Part shown: one piece after another, positions 24,312 to 32,538 of the stretch
Numbering within the stretch: position 1 is the first letter of the stretch
Layout of the letters: every line of letters begins with the position of its first letter
DNA from: Gemmatimonadaceae bacterium
Lineage (GTDB): Bacteria > Gemmatimonadota > Gemmatimonadetes > Gemmatimonadales > Gemmatimonadaceae
DNA length: 35,432 nucleotides
Assembly: GCA_035533015.1 (NCBI GenBank)
Contig: DATLUQ010000008.1
Location: forward strand, 1-35,432
Direction: 5' to 3'
Translations under genes and position numbers: made by a program
Notes under the pieces: generated by a model
The model's database searches: none
Seen by the model: the letters and a program-made list of their open reading frames with translations, nothing else
What the model was told of the DNA's origin: nothing

Positions 24312-24437
24312 CCCTCCCTCCTCGATGCAACAGAAAGTAGACGAGGTCCGCTCGGCGGTCTGTCGGTGTTCCGGGGCGCGATTGTCCGGGAGCATCCCCA
24401 ACTCGATGTGGGGGAATGCCGGGCCGCGGTCGGGCCG

Positions 24438-25541
24438 CTACGGACGACGCGTATGCTTCATCTGTTCCGGATGCGCGCGAAACCAGCTCGAGAGCAGCAT
24501 CAGTTCGTCGATCTCGTGCGTGGGCACCCGCGCCCCGATGGGGTCGGCGGCGCCGAATACCTCGGTCTTGAGCACCTTCAGTGCACGCTGCTCGGTGCGT
24601 GTGCGCGGAGCCGGCCGCTCACCGCGCACGCGACCGCGGCGAATGAGGTAGACCCGATCGTCGCCCTCGAAGCCCGGCACGTGGTAGGCAAAGGAGAGCG
24701 ATTCGATCGCGAATCGCAACCGGGCGAACTGCTCGCGCAACGTCTCGAGCCGCCCGAGTTTGTCGCGCAGTGACGCGGCGCGTTCGAACTCGAGCCGCCC
24801 GGCGCTCGCCTCCATGTCGGCGCGCAACGTCTCCACGGGGCCATCGTTCTCGCCATCGAGGTACGCCCGGGCCATGCGCACCCGCTCGGCGTACGCCGCC
24901 GCCGTGCAGGCGCCGGCACAGGGACCGAGGCAGCGTCCGATTTCGAGCCGGATGCAGCCCGGTGTGCGCGCGGGCGCGTCGAACAGCTCCGCCTGATCGG
25001 CGTAGACCACGCGCTGTGTGAGCCGGCAGTCGCGCAGACCGAGCACGTCACTCAATTCGCGAAGCGACTCCTGCAGCTGCCGCGCGCCGTGAAAGGGGCC
25101 GTAGTAGATCGCGCTGTCGTCGCCGCTGGGGCCGCGGACGGCGAGCAGCTTGGGCGCCATGCCGCGGGTGAGCTTGATGAACGCGAAATGCCGGGCATCG
25201 CGCTTCATGGCCACGTTGAGCCGCGGGCGGTCGCGCTTGATGGCCCGCATCTCCGCGAGCAGCGCGGCGAACTCGCTCGGGACGTACTCCCATTCGATGG
25301 ACGCCGCCTCGCGGACGATGCGGGCGCCCTTTTCGGCGGGGAACGACGCGCGGAAGTAGCTGAGCAGCCGCGTGCGCACCCGCTTGGACTTGCCCACGTA
25401 CACCACCTCACCGTCGGCAGCGATCATGCGATAGATGCCCGGGCGGTCGGCCGCCGTGGCGCGCACGTGGTCGCGCATGGCACGAAGCTGTGCCGGCGAG
25501 GTGCGTTGCGGAACGAGGGCTAGTGCTGGCAGCGCGCACAT
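24438..25541 (-). CDS. GIY-YIG nuclease with UVR motif, half-length UvrC / Cho-like
   Basis: The 367-residue protein matches only the N-terminal half of UvrC. The GIY-YIG nuclease domain (about 33-115) has GIYRM, VYVGKSKRVRTR and the Glu in PSEFAALLAE. A Cys cluster follows: C172, C196, C204, C208; the last three keep the C-x7-C-x3-C spacing that binds the Fe-S cluster in UvrC as I recall. A UVR motif lies at about 237-271 (GRLEFERAASLRDKL). The second (RNase H-like) nuclease and HhH domains are absent, and a 95-residue tail of unknown type takes their place. Such proteins, like Cho, make a 3' incision in UV-type repair. The start is the ATG at 25541, with GGAG 9 bases upstream, and it overlaps mutM by 22 bases. 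Confidence 0.83.
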   Translation of the reverse strand: MCALPALALVPQRTSPAQLRAMRDHVRATAADRPGIYRMIAADGEVVYVGKSKRVRTRLLSYFRASFPAEKGARIVREAASIEWEYVPSEFAALLAEMRAIKRDRPRLNVAMKRDARHFAFIKLTRGMAPKLLAVRGPSGDDSAIYYGPFHGARQLQESLRELSDVLGLRDCRLTQRVVYADQAELFDAPARTPGCIRLEIGRCLGPCAGACTAAAYAERVRMARAYLDGENDGPVETLRADMEASAGRLEFERAASLRDKLGRLETLREQFARLRFAIESLSFAYHVPGFEGDDRVYLIRRGRVRGERPAPRTRTEQRALKVLKTEVFGAADPIGARVPTHEIDELMLLSSWFRAHPEQMKHTRRP

Positions 25542-26347
25542 AGCACCGTGCTCCGTCCGTCGATGGCGTGGGTGCCGGCCAGCCGGGTTCCGCAGCGCGG
25601 GCAGGGCTGACCGGCGCGACCGTATACGGCCAGCCGTTCGGCAAATCCGCCGGCGTTGCCATGGGCGTCGCGGTAGTCGCGGAAGCTCGTGCCGCGCGCG
25701 TCGATGGACTCGAGCAGCACCGCGGTGAGCGCGGCGTGCAGGGCGCGCGCTTCCGCGGCGGTCACGCCGCGCGCCGCCCGCGAGGGGTCGAGCCCGGCGC
25801 GCCAGAGCGCTTCGTTCGCGTAGATATTGCCGATGCCGGCTATGCGCCGCTGGTCCATGAGCACTTTCTTCACCGCCTGGCGACTGACTCGAAGAATGGC
25901 CGATAGTTCACCCGGACCGAACGTCCGGTCAAGAGGCTCCACTCCCAGTGCGGCCGCATACCGGGTGAATCGGTCCGGTGACATGAGAGCGACGGTGCCG
26001 AGGCGCCGGATGTCACGGTAGAGCAGGGTGCGACCATCGGCGAGTCCCAGCCGGACCGTGGCGTAGGCGCGTTCGCGTTGGTCGAGTTGGCCCGCGTCGA
26101 GCAGCAGGGCGCCGGTGAACCGCGGCTGCACCACGAGCCGGTCGCCGCTCGACAGGTCGAGCACCACCAGCTTGGCGCGCCGCCAGCAGTGGACGATGCG
26201 GGTTCCCATGATGCGGCGCCGCAGGGCGATGGCGCCGACCTCACGCAGAACGTCGGGCTTGGGCACTCCCACCTTCACGATCGTCGCGCCCGTCACCTGC
26301 CGGTCGAGGTCGCGCGCGATGGTCTCGGTTTCGGGGAGTTCAGGCAC
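25520..26347 (-). CDS. mutM: Formamidopyrimidine-DNA glycosylase, Fpg/Nei family
   Basis: This 275-residue bifunctional glycosylase/AP lyase removes oxidised purines. The initiator GTG at 26345-26347 leaves Pro2 and Glu3 (VPELPETET), the catalytic N-terminus of the family, so the longer upstream frame must be wrong. KLVVLDL supplies the conserved Lys, GIGNIYANEALW is the H2TH region, and CPRCGT plus CARCQ form the C-terminal zinc finger. Two of the three void-filling residues differ from the E. coli enzyme: the Met of HLGMSG is Phe in QPRFTG, and the Phe of DPRRFG is Leu in DIRRLG. The gene overlaps purD by 8 bases and the UvrC-like gene by 22, so it sits inside a tight DNA-repair/purine operon. 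Confidence 0.93.
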   Translation of the reverse strand: MPELPETETIARDLDRQVTGATIVKVGVPKPDVLREVGAIALRRRIMGTRIVHCWRRAKLVVLDLSSGDRLVVQPRFTGALLLDAGQLDQRERAYATVRLGLADGRTLLYRDIRRLGTVALMSPDRFTRYAAALGVEPLDRTFGPGELSAILRVSRQAVKKVLMDQRRIAGIGNIYANEALWRAGLDPSRAARGVTAAEARALHAALTAVLLESIDARGTSFRDYRDAHGNAGGFAERLAVYGRAGQPCPRCGTRLAGTHAIDGRSTVLCARCQH

Positions 26348-27635
26348 CGCGGGCGCGCTCGCGCCAACCGATGTCGTCGCGATACTGCTTGCCGGCGAAC
26401 GCCACCTGAGCGGCAACCTCGGCGCTCACGCGCTGCGCGTCCGCAAAGGTGGCGCCCAGTCCGGTCACGGCCAGCACGCGTCCCCCGGCGGTGATGAGGC
26501 GGCCATCGTCGTCGCGGGCCGTACCGGCGTGGAAGACGATGGCGTCGGCCCTGGGCGGGGGGAGGATGATGCCGTCGCCGCGGCGCGGATGGTCGGGATA
26601 GCCGGCGGCGGCGAGCACCGTCGTGACGGCGTGGCCGGCGGCGCGGCAGCGGGCGCCCACGGGCAGGCCGTCGCCGCGGGCCACCGCGAGCATCACCTCG
26701 AGCAGCGAGGGCGTGAGGTGGGCGATGGGGAGGACGGCCTGTGCTTCGGGATCGCCGAACCGGCAGTTGAATTCCACCACCTTGGGGCCTTGGGCGGTGA
26801 TCATGAGCCCCGCATACAACAGCCCCGTGAACGGGCGGCCCCGCTCGCGCATGGCGGCGAGTGTGGGGAGGAGGATCCGGGATTCCACATTCATTAGTAA
26901 ATCACTATAATCCCCGGCCGGTGCGCCGAGCGCTGCCGGGGCGTAGGCGCCCATGCCGCCGGTGTTGGGGCCGCGGTCGCCGGCCAGCAGACGCTTGTGG
27001 TCCTGCGCCGGCACCAGGGAGAGCACGCGCTGCCCGTCGGTGAGGGCGAACACGCTCAACTCCTCGCCTTGCATGAACTCCTCCACCAGCACCTGGTGGC
27101 CGCTGGCGCCGAACGCGTTGCCCACGAGCATCGATTCGATGGCGGCGTCGGCTTGGGCGATCGTCTCGCAGACGATCACGCCCTTGCCGGCGGCGAGCCC
27201 CGAGGCCTTGATCACCACGGGAGCGCCGTAGTCGCGGGCGCAGTCCTTGGCTTCGGGCACGGTCTCGAATATCCGGGCGCGGGCCGTCGGCACGTCGGCG
27301 TCGAGCATGAGCTGCTTGGCGAACGCCTTGGACGTCTCGATCTCGGCGGCGGCCTGCGTGGGACCGAAGGTGGGTATACCGGCCTCGCGGAAGCGGTCGA
27401 CGATACCCGCGGCGAGCGGGGCTTCGGGGCCGATCACGGTGAGGTCCACCGATCGATCGATGGCCAGTTCCAGGAGGCGCTCGACGTCCGTAGCGGCGAG
27501 GTTGACGCACTCGGCGAGGTCGGCGATGCCCGGGTTGCCGGGCGCGGCGATGAGCGCGAGTGAAGGGTCGTCTTGCTTCAGCTTCCAGGCGAGCGCGTGT
27601 TCGCGCCCGCCGCCGCCGACCAGCAGCACCGTCAT
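26340..27635 (-). CDS. purD: Phosphoribosylamine-glycine ligase (GAR synthetase)
   Basis: PurD joins glycine to phosphoribosylamine with ATP, step two of purine synthesis. The 431-residue protein has the PurD N-terminal loop VLLVGGGGREHALAWKL, IGPEAPLAAGI, the ATP-grasp motif APVVIKASGLAAGKGVIV, DHKRLLAGDRGPNTGGMGAY and VEFNCRFGDPEAQAVLP. The ATG at 27635 overlaps the M48 stop as ATGA, which makes it more likely than an ATG six codons upstream. About 26889-26913, which encodes DYSDLLMN, is a marked AT-rich patch with TTA and CTA codons in a GC-rich gene. The gene overlaps mutM at its 3' end. Confidence 0.96.
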   Translation of the reverse strand: MTVLLVGGGGREHALAWKLKQDDPSLALIAAPGNPGIADLAECVNLAATDVERLLELAIDRSVDLTVIGPEAPLAAGIVDRFREAGIPTFGPTQAAAEIETSKAFAKQLMLDADVPTARARIFETVPEAKDCARDYGAPVVIKASGLAAGKGVIVCETIAQADAAIESMLVGNAFGASGHQVLVEEFMQGEELSVFALTDGQRVLSLVPAQDHKRLLAGDRGPNTGGMGAYAPAALGAPAGDYSDLLMNVESRILLPTLAAMRERGRPFTGLLYAGLMITAQGPKVVEFNCRFGDPEAQAVLPIAHLTPSLLEVMLAVARGDGLPVGARCRAAGHAVTTVLAAAGYPDHPRRGDGIILPPPRADAIVFHAGTARDDDGRLITAGGRVLAVTGLGATFADAQRVSAEVAAQVAFAGKQYRDDIGWRERARGA

Positions 27636-28606
27636 TTTGGAGAGCCGCGCCATGCCTCGTCGATCGCGGCTTTGGCGCGCGAGAATACGTCGCCGACCTG
27701 CTGGAAGGTGGAACGCGTCTGGTCGCCGTAGTAGCCGGCGGCGTCGGCGTAGTCATCGGTGAGCGGGCGTGCGTCGTCGCCGCGGCGCTGGTAGGTGCCG
27801 GCGATGATCGCATCGAACTGCCCGCTCTTGTGCCACGTGAGCAGCTCCGATGCGCGTACGGTGTTGAACGGATGGTCGCGGAACGCCGTGTTCAGCACCT
27901 TGAACACGGTGTCCCAGGCGTTGCCGCCGGTCTCGTATTCCTCGGCCTGGCGCATGAATTCTTCCAGGCTCGCCTGGTCGCCCTCCGGCGCGGTGCCGCC
28001 CGCCAGCTTCATGAACGCCCCCATAGCCACGTTCAGGTCCTGCGTCCCGAGCAGACCGGCGCGGTCGGAGGAGAGTTCGCTCTTGCGGTACCACTCCAGC
28101 AGGGCGAGCTGGAATGGCAGCAGCGCAATCCCGGCGAGGAAGGGCAGGTTGCTGATGCCCACCGTGAGGATGATGATGGCGATCGTGCGGTAGGTCGTGT
28201 GCCCGCTCATGATATGGCCCAACTCGTGGGCCAGGATGAACCGTTGCTCCTCTTTGTCGAGCATGGCGAGCGTGGCCGAATTCATGACGATGAAGGGGTC
28301 GTCGAATCCCACGGCGCCGGCGTTGACGAACGGGGTCTGCGTCACGTAAAGCTGCGGTCGAGTGGGCCAGTCGAGCGTCTCCAGTACGTCGCTGTAGAGC
28401 GCGTTGAGCTTGGGCCGCTGGTGTTCCGAGACTCTGACCGCGTTGGCCAGGAAGAGCTGGCGGATGCCGCGTTCCCCGAAGAATCCGGCGACCTTACGCA
28501 CGACTTCGTCGAAGCCGGGAATCGACCGCAGCGTATTGAGGGCCGCGCGGTCGGCCGGGTGTTCCCAGGAGCGCGACGAGATTTGAACGAGCTGAATGCG
28601 TGGCAT
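27632..28606 (-). CDS. M48-family zinc metalloprotease, membrane-associated
   Basis: The 324-residue protein has the M48 catalytic site LAHELGHIMSGH (H127, E128, H131) and the third ligand Glu in KSELSSDRAG (E177). One or two hydrophobic segments lie between them (about 140-170), as in HtpX-like enzymes, but the protein lacks the two N-terminal transmembrane helices of HtpX. The FVNAGAVG and FIVMNS strands that precede the zinc site are conserved in the family. It likely degrades membrane or secreted proteins. No Shine-Dalgarno precedes the ATG at 28606. It overlaps purD by four bases; the functional reason for that linkage is not evident. Confidence 0.88.
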   Translation of the reverse strand: MPRIQLVQISSRSWEHPADRAALNTLRSIPGFDEVVRKVAGFFGERGIRQLFLANAVRVSEHQRPKLNALYSDVLETLDWPTRPQLYVTQTPFVNAGAVGFDDPFIVMNSATLAMLDKEEQRFILAHELGHIMSGHTTYRTIAIIILTVGISNLPFLAGIALLPFQLALLEWYRKSELSSDRAGLLGTQDLNVAMGAFMKLAGGTAPEGDQASLEEFMRQAEEYETGGNAWDTVFKVLNTAFRDHPFNTVRASELLTWHKSGQFDAIIAGTYQRRGDDARPLTDDYADAAGYYGDQTRSTFQQVGDVFSRAKAAIDEAWRGSPK

Positions 28607-28633
28607 AGGAGGGACGCGGAAGAAGGAATGCCG

Positions 28634-28686
28634 AAAAGGGGTGTCGCCGGCGGCGGGCGCCCCTGGGGACCAACCTCTCAGGTCCC
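28634..28686 (-). terminator. Tandem hairpins after the PLP-enzyme gene, weak terminator
   Basis: On the minus strand, GGGACC (28686-28681) and GGTCCC (28671-28666) form a 6-bp stem with a 9-base loop. A second stem follows, GGGGCGCC pairing with GGCG-ACA-CCCC (28663-28638, a 3-base bulge), then TTTT (28637-28634). The pair lies in the 93-base gap between the PLP-enzyme stop and the M48 start. Confidence 0.4.
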
Positions 28687-28699
28687 TACGGGGGCGGTG

Positions 28700-29932
28700 T
28701 CACGCAGGTGTCGCGGCGGCTTTGGCGGGGCGGCTGCCGCCGGCGGTCCTGCTGGCCAGTTCCGGCAGTCCCTGGCATGCCTGGTCGAGGTCGGCCAGCA
28801 GGTCGCCGATGTCTTCCACGCCGCAGGAGAGCCGGACGAGCCCGTCGGTGATGCCCAGAGCGATCCTGCGCTCGGGCTCGACGGAGGCGTGGGTCATCAT
28901 CGCGGGGTGGCTGATCAGCGATTCCACCCCGCCCAGCGATTCGGCCAGTGAGAATACGTGCACCCGTCCGAGGAGGTGGGCGGCGCGCTCTTTGGTGCCC
29001 ATCTCCACGCTCATCATGCCGCCGAATCCGCTCATCTGGCGCTTGGCCAGGTCGTGCTGTGGGTGGGTGGGGAGGCCGATGTAGTTGACGTGTTCGGGGC
29101 CCAGGCGTTCGGCGAGCCAGGCGGCAACGGCGCGGCCGTTGGCGTCGTGCCGCGGCATGCGCAGGTGCAAGGTCTTGGTGCCGCGCAGGGCGAGCCAGGA
29201 ATCGAACGGGCCCGGCACGGCGCCGGCAGCGTTCTGGATGAAATTGAGCTTGTCAGCCAGCCCGTCGTCGTTCACCAGAGCGATGCCGCCCACCATGTCG
29301 CTGTGGCCGTTGAGATACTTGGTGGTGGAGTGGAAGACGATGTCGGCGCCGAACCGGAACGGCTGCTGGAAGAACGGCGACGCGAAGGTGTTGTCGACGA
29401 TGAGCAGGGCGCCGCCCTGCCTGGCCACCGTCGAGACGGCCGCCAGGTCGGTGAGCCGCATGAGCGGGTTGGTCGGCGTTTCCACGAGGATGGCCCGGGT
29501 GGCAGGCGTGAGGGCATCAGCCACCCGCTGGGGGTCGCGGGTATCGACGTAGCTGAACCGCAGGCCCATGTGCTGCAGGATCTTGTCGAACAGGCGGAAG
29601 GTGCCGCCGTACACGTTCTCGCCGCAGATGATGTGATCGCCGGCGCGGAACAGTTTCATGATCGAGTCGACGCATCCCATGCCGCTCGAGAAGGCAAAGC
29701 CGTGCTGGGCGCCCTCGAGCGCTGCTACGTTACGCTCCAGAGCCTGGCGCGTTGGATTCTTGCCACGCGCGTACTCGTAGCCCTTATTCTCCCCGAGGGC
29801 TTGCTGGACGTACGTGGAGGTCAGATATACGGGCGTCATGATGGCGCCCGCGAGGGGTTCGGGGCGCTGGCCCGCGTGCACCGCGCGGGTCGCAAAGCCG
29901 GCGGCGAGGTCGTCGTCGTAAACGCGAGTCAT
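28700..29932 (-). CDS. Cys/Met-metabolism PLP-dependent enzyme (cystathionine gamma-synthase or gamma-lyase)
   Basis: The 410-residue protein belongs to the transsulfuration (Cys/Met metabolism) family. YARGKNPTRQALERNVAALE, SSGMGCVDSIM, ENVYGGTFRLFD, ETPTNPLM, VDNTFASP and the PLP-lysine motif HSTTKYLNGHSD are all present, as is SLAESLGGVESL. These motifs are shared by cystathionine gamma-synthase, beta-lyase and gamma-lyase, so the exact reaction is not decided here. The ATG at 29932 is the first in-frame start after the divergent promoter region; no strong ribosome site is seen. TATCTT on the minus strand at 29968-29963 may be its -10. A Pro/Ala/Arg-rich tail ends the protein. It faces away from the REC-HD gene. 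Confidence 0.9.
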   Translation of the reverse strand: MTRVYDDDLAAGFATRAVHAGQRPEPLAGAIMTPVYLTSTYVQQALGENKGYEYARGKNPTRQALERNVAALEGAQHGFAFSSGMGCVDSIMKLFRAGDHIICGENVYGGTFRLFDKILQHMGLRFSYVDTRDPQRVADALTPATRAILVETPTNPLMRLTDLAAVSTVARQGGALLIVDNTFASPFFQQPFRFGADIVFHSTTKYLNGHSDMVGGIALVNDDGLADKLNFIQNAAGAVPGPFDSWLALRGTKTLHLRMPRHDANGRAVAAWLAERLGPEHVNYIGLPTHPQHDLAKRQMSGFGGMMSVEMGTKERAAHLLGRVHVFSLAESLGGVESLISHPAMMTHASVEPERRIALGITDGLVRLSCGVEDIGDLLADLDQACQGLPELASRTAGGSRPAKAAATPA

Positions 29933-29973
29933 GCCGAATCTCGGTCGGTGGGAGACACGGGTAAGATAATCGT

Positions 29974-29990
29974 CGCCGGGGGGCCCGGCG
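29974..29990. other. Perfect hairpin in the divergent PLP-enzyme/REC-HD intergenic region
   Basis: CGCCGGG-GGG-CCCGGCG is a perfect 7-bp stem with a 3-base loop. It sits in the middle of the 87-base gap between two divergent genes, where operators usually lie. It may be a protein-binding site or an RNA hairpin in the leader of the REC-HD gene. Confidence 0.4.
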
Positions 29991-30019
29991 AGCACGGGCA
30001 GCGCAGCGGATGGAGTGTC

Positions 30020-31081
30020 ATGGAGAAGATCGGACGGGCCTCGTGCCTCCTGGTGGACGACGAAGCGCCCCTGCGGCAGGTGCTGGTCCAATTGATGCGC
30101 GGAGACGGCTTCGAGTGCCTCGAAGCGGCCAATGGGCGCGAGGCGCTCACCAGTCTCGAGACCCACCGGGTTACCCTGGTGATCTCGGACCTCCGGATGC
30201 CGGAGGTGGACGGGATCGAGTTGCTGCGCGAGATCCGGGCGCGCTACCCCGACACGGCGGTCATCATGCTCACCGCGGTGGCGGACGTGGAGATGGCGGT
30301 GAAGTGCCTGGCGATCGGCGCCATGGACTACCTCACCAAGCCGTTCCACCTGGAGGAGGTGCGGGCGCGGGTGGGACAGGCGCTCGAGCGCCGCCGGCTG
30401 ATCCTGGAGAACCGCGACTATCAGGAGCGGCTGGAGGAGCGGGTGGCGGCGCAGGCGCGCCGGCTGGAGGAACTGTTCCTCACCGGCATCCAGTCGCTGG
30501 CCGAGGCCCTGGAAGTGAAGGATCCGTACACGCGGGGCCACTCCATCCGCGTGAGCACGTATTCCAGCGTCATTGCCCGCGCGCTGCGACTCGACGACGA
30601 GATGATCTGGCAGATCGAGCTGGGCGGGCACGTGCACGACCTGGGCAAGATCGGGGTGCGCGAGGCGGTGCTGAACAAGCCCGGCCGGCTGACCCCGGAG
30701 GAATATGAGCATATCATGATCCATCCGGTGGTCGGCTGGCGGATTCTGGCACCGCTGCTCGGCGATGCGCCGATCGCGCTCAACATCGTGCGCTCGCATC
30801 ACGAGCGGATGGATGGGCGGGGGGTGCCGGACCAACTGCGGGGACGCGCGATTCCGCTCGAGGCGCGCATCGCCGCGGTGGCCGACGCCCTCGACGCGAT
30901 GACCAGCGGCCGGCCGTACCGCAGTGCCGAACTGACGCTCGAGGGAGCCGTGGGCGAGTTACGGAGGAACCGGGGCGTCCAGTTCGACGCCGACGTCGTC
31001 GAGGCCGTGTTGCAGGCGGTGGCGGACGGCGCCTTGGTGTTGGTTCCGAGACCGGCGACGATCGTCGAAGTGAACGGCTGA
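30020..31081 (+). CDS. Response regulator with REC and HD (HD-GYP-like) domains
   Basis: The 353-residue protein has an N-terminal receiver domain (1-125) with the acidic pair DDE (13-15), phosphoacceptor D57 in VISDLRMPE, and the KPF loop near 107. A coiled-coil stretch follows (about 128-150). The C-terminal HD domain (about 155-330) has GHSIRVSTYS, HVHDLGKIGV, HPVVGWRIL and HHERMDGRGVPDQLRG. In c-di-GMP phosphodiesterases of the HD-GYP type the last part reads DGxGYP; here the Tyr is Val. Metal ligands otherwise look kept. The start is the ATG at 30020, with GGAG four bases ahead. No histidine kinase is nearby. It could degrade c-di-GMP or have lost that activity. Confidence 0.88.
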   Translation: MEKIGRASCLLVDDEAPLRQVLVQLMRGDGFECLEAANGREALTSLETHRVTLVISDLRMPEVDGIELLREIRARYPDTAVIMLTAVADVEMAVKCLAIGAMDYLTKPFHLEEVRARVGQALERRRLILENRDYQERLEERVAAQARRLEELFLTGIQSLAEALEVKDPYTRGHSIRVSTYSSVIARALRLDDEMIWQIELGGHVHDLGKIGVREAVLNKPGRLTPEEYEHIMIHPVVGWRILAPLLGDAPIALNIVRSHHERMDGRGVPDQLRGRAIPLEARIAAVADALDAMTSGRPYRSAELTLEGAVGELRRNRGVQFDADVVEAVLQAVADGALVLVPRPATIVEVNG

Positions 31082-31092
31082 GCAGGCTTCGG

Positions 31093-32538
31093 TCAGCCGC
31101 CGCTGACGATCACGCTCGCCGGCTGCTTGTAGGCGCTCAGCCGTGTCTCGCACCACTGGCGAATCGCGTCGGCCGTGACCGTGCCGTCGACGTCGAGCGC
31201 GATGTCGAAATCTCGCAACGGTTCCGGGATGGCGCGCACCCTCACCTCGCGTACGCCGGGCAACTCCGACACCGCCTGCCGGATTTCTTCGGGATAGATA
31301 TTGAAGCCGTTGCGCGTGAACATCGGCTTGATCACGCCCTCGAACACCACGGCCCCGCCCGCGCGCACAGCCCCGCGGTCGCCGGTGTACAGCCACCCAT
31401 CGCGTACGGGCAGCCCCGCCTCTCCGCCGCTCACGTACCCGGTGAACACGTTGGCGCCGCGCACGCAGATCTCTCCCGATTCGCCGTCGGGAAGCTCCGG
31501 CGTGGCCGGCCCGCCGGGGCCGCTGCCCGGACGCCGGACGGATACCTCCACGCCAGGGAAGGACACGCCCAGCGCACCGCGCACGTTGGGCCGGTCGATG
31601 CGGTTGAACAGGCACACGGGCGCTGCCTCGGTGAGTCCGTAGCCCTGGCGCAGCTCCACACCCGTGATGTCGAACCACTGCTCCTGCAGGGCAACGGGCA
31701 GCGGCGCGCCACCGCAGACGCATACCCGCAGCTCCCCCACGCCGGCGCGACGGCGCTCGACGGCGGCGAGCAGCGTCCTGAACACGGCCGGCACGCCGAC
31801 GACCTCGGTGATTCCGGCCGTGGCGAGCAGCTCGGCGGCACGCGACGGATCAAACCGTTCCATGGTGGTGACGCGGGCGCCGGCGAACAGCGGGGCCGTG
31901 CCCGTCACCGTGAGGCCGAAAAGATGAGCGAATGGTAATAGCGCGAGCACATGGTCGCCGGCGTCCTGGCGCACGGCCTCGACGGTGCTCCGGGCGTTGG
32001 CGATCAGGTTGCGATGGGAGAGCACGGCGCCCAACGGGCGCCCGGCCATGCCCGAGGTGTACACGATCACCGCTTCCTCGTCGCACCCATCCACGCCGCG
32101 CTCGCCCGCGAGCGCCAGCCCGTGGTGCGATCCCAGGTCCACTTCGCGGGCCGTGCCGCCGGTGACGAAGCGCGCCGAACGCGGGGCGTCGTCCAGCAGC
32201 ACGAACGGCACGCCGTGGGGCACCAGCGTCGCGAGCGCGGTCGTGGTGAACACCGCGCCGACGTTCGCGTCGCGCACCTGCGTGGCGACCTCAATCGGTG
32301 CGGCCAGCGGGTTGACGAGCACTGCCCCCCGACCATCACTGGCCGACAGCGCCGTGAGATATGCGGGGCAGGCCGGAAGCAAGATGGCCGACCGCCGCCC
32401 GGACAGCGCCCGCACGAGCGGCGCGCACCGCTGGAGCAGGGTGAGGCCCGCCGCCACGAGTTGCGGCGCCGGATAATCTCCCAACTGGCCACCCCCTGCG
32501 GCGGCGGCCAGCGGCAGCAACGAGAGCGGATCGGTCAC
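31093..32538 (-). CDS. ANL-superfamily acyl-CoA synthetase-like protein, C-terminally truncated
   Basis: The 481-residue protein has adenylate-forming motifs: [16 protein letters not shown] (usually TSGTTGxPKG), [33 protein letters not shown] and, near the end, LSAYKQP. The C-terminal motif PRTxxGKxxR, whose Lys catalyses adenylation, is not present: the reading frame stops right after VIVSGG, where that motif should begin. The Lys of PKG in the P-loop is also replaced by Leu. Both changes argue for a weak or altered enzyme. The start is the GTG at 32536-32538, which overlaps the chemoreceptor stop as GTGA. Its stop is 11 bases from that of the convergent REC-HD gene. It could act as an acyl-binding partner, or thioesterify without adenylating; that is speculation. 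Confidence 0.82.
   Translation of the reverse strand: MTDPLSLLPLAAAAGGGQLGDYPAPQLVAAGLTLLQRCAPLVRALSGRRSAILLPACPAYLTALSASDGRGAVLVNPLAAPIEVATQVRDANVGAVFTTTALATLVPHGVPFVLLDDAPRSARFVTGGTAREVDLGSHHGLALAGERGVDGCDEEAVIVYTSGMAGRPLGAVLSHRNLIANARSTVEAVRQDAGDHVLALLPFAHLFGLTVTGTAPLFAGARVTTMERFDPSRAAELLATAGITEVVGVPAVFRTLLAAVERRRAGVGELRVCVCGGAPLPVALQEQWFDITGVELRQGYGLTEAAPVCLFNRIDRPNVRGALGVSFPGVEVSVRRPGSGPGGPATPELPDGESGEICVRGANVFTGYVSGGEAGLPVRDGWLYTGDRGAVRAGGAVVFEGVIKPMFTRNGFNIYPEEIRQAVSELPGVREVRVRAIPEPLRDFDIALDVDGTVTADAIRQWCETRLSAYKQPASVIVSGG

Noticed and set aside
28607-28699. TPP or other metabolite riboswitch before the M48 gene
   Set aside because: A CTGAGA string recalls a TPP box, but the other conserved helices and the second core are absent; the hairpins fit a terminator better.
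28958-30019. N-terminal extension of the REC-HD frame
   Set aside because: It overlaps the PLP-enzyme gene antisense; the receiver domain starts naturally at the ATG at 30020 with its own ribosome site.
31000-31092. Frameshifted C-terminus of the ANL enzyme
   Set aside because: I read the minus-strand frames past the stop and found no PRTxxGK-like block.
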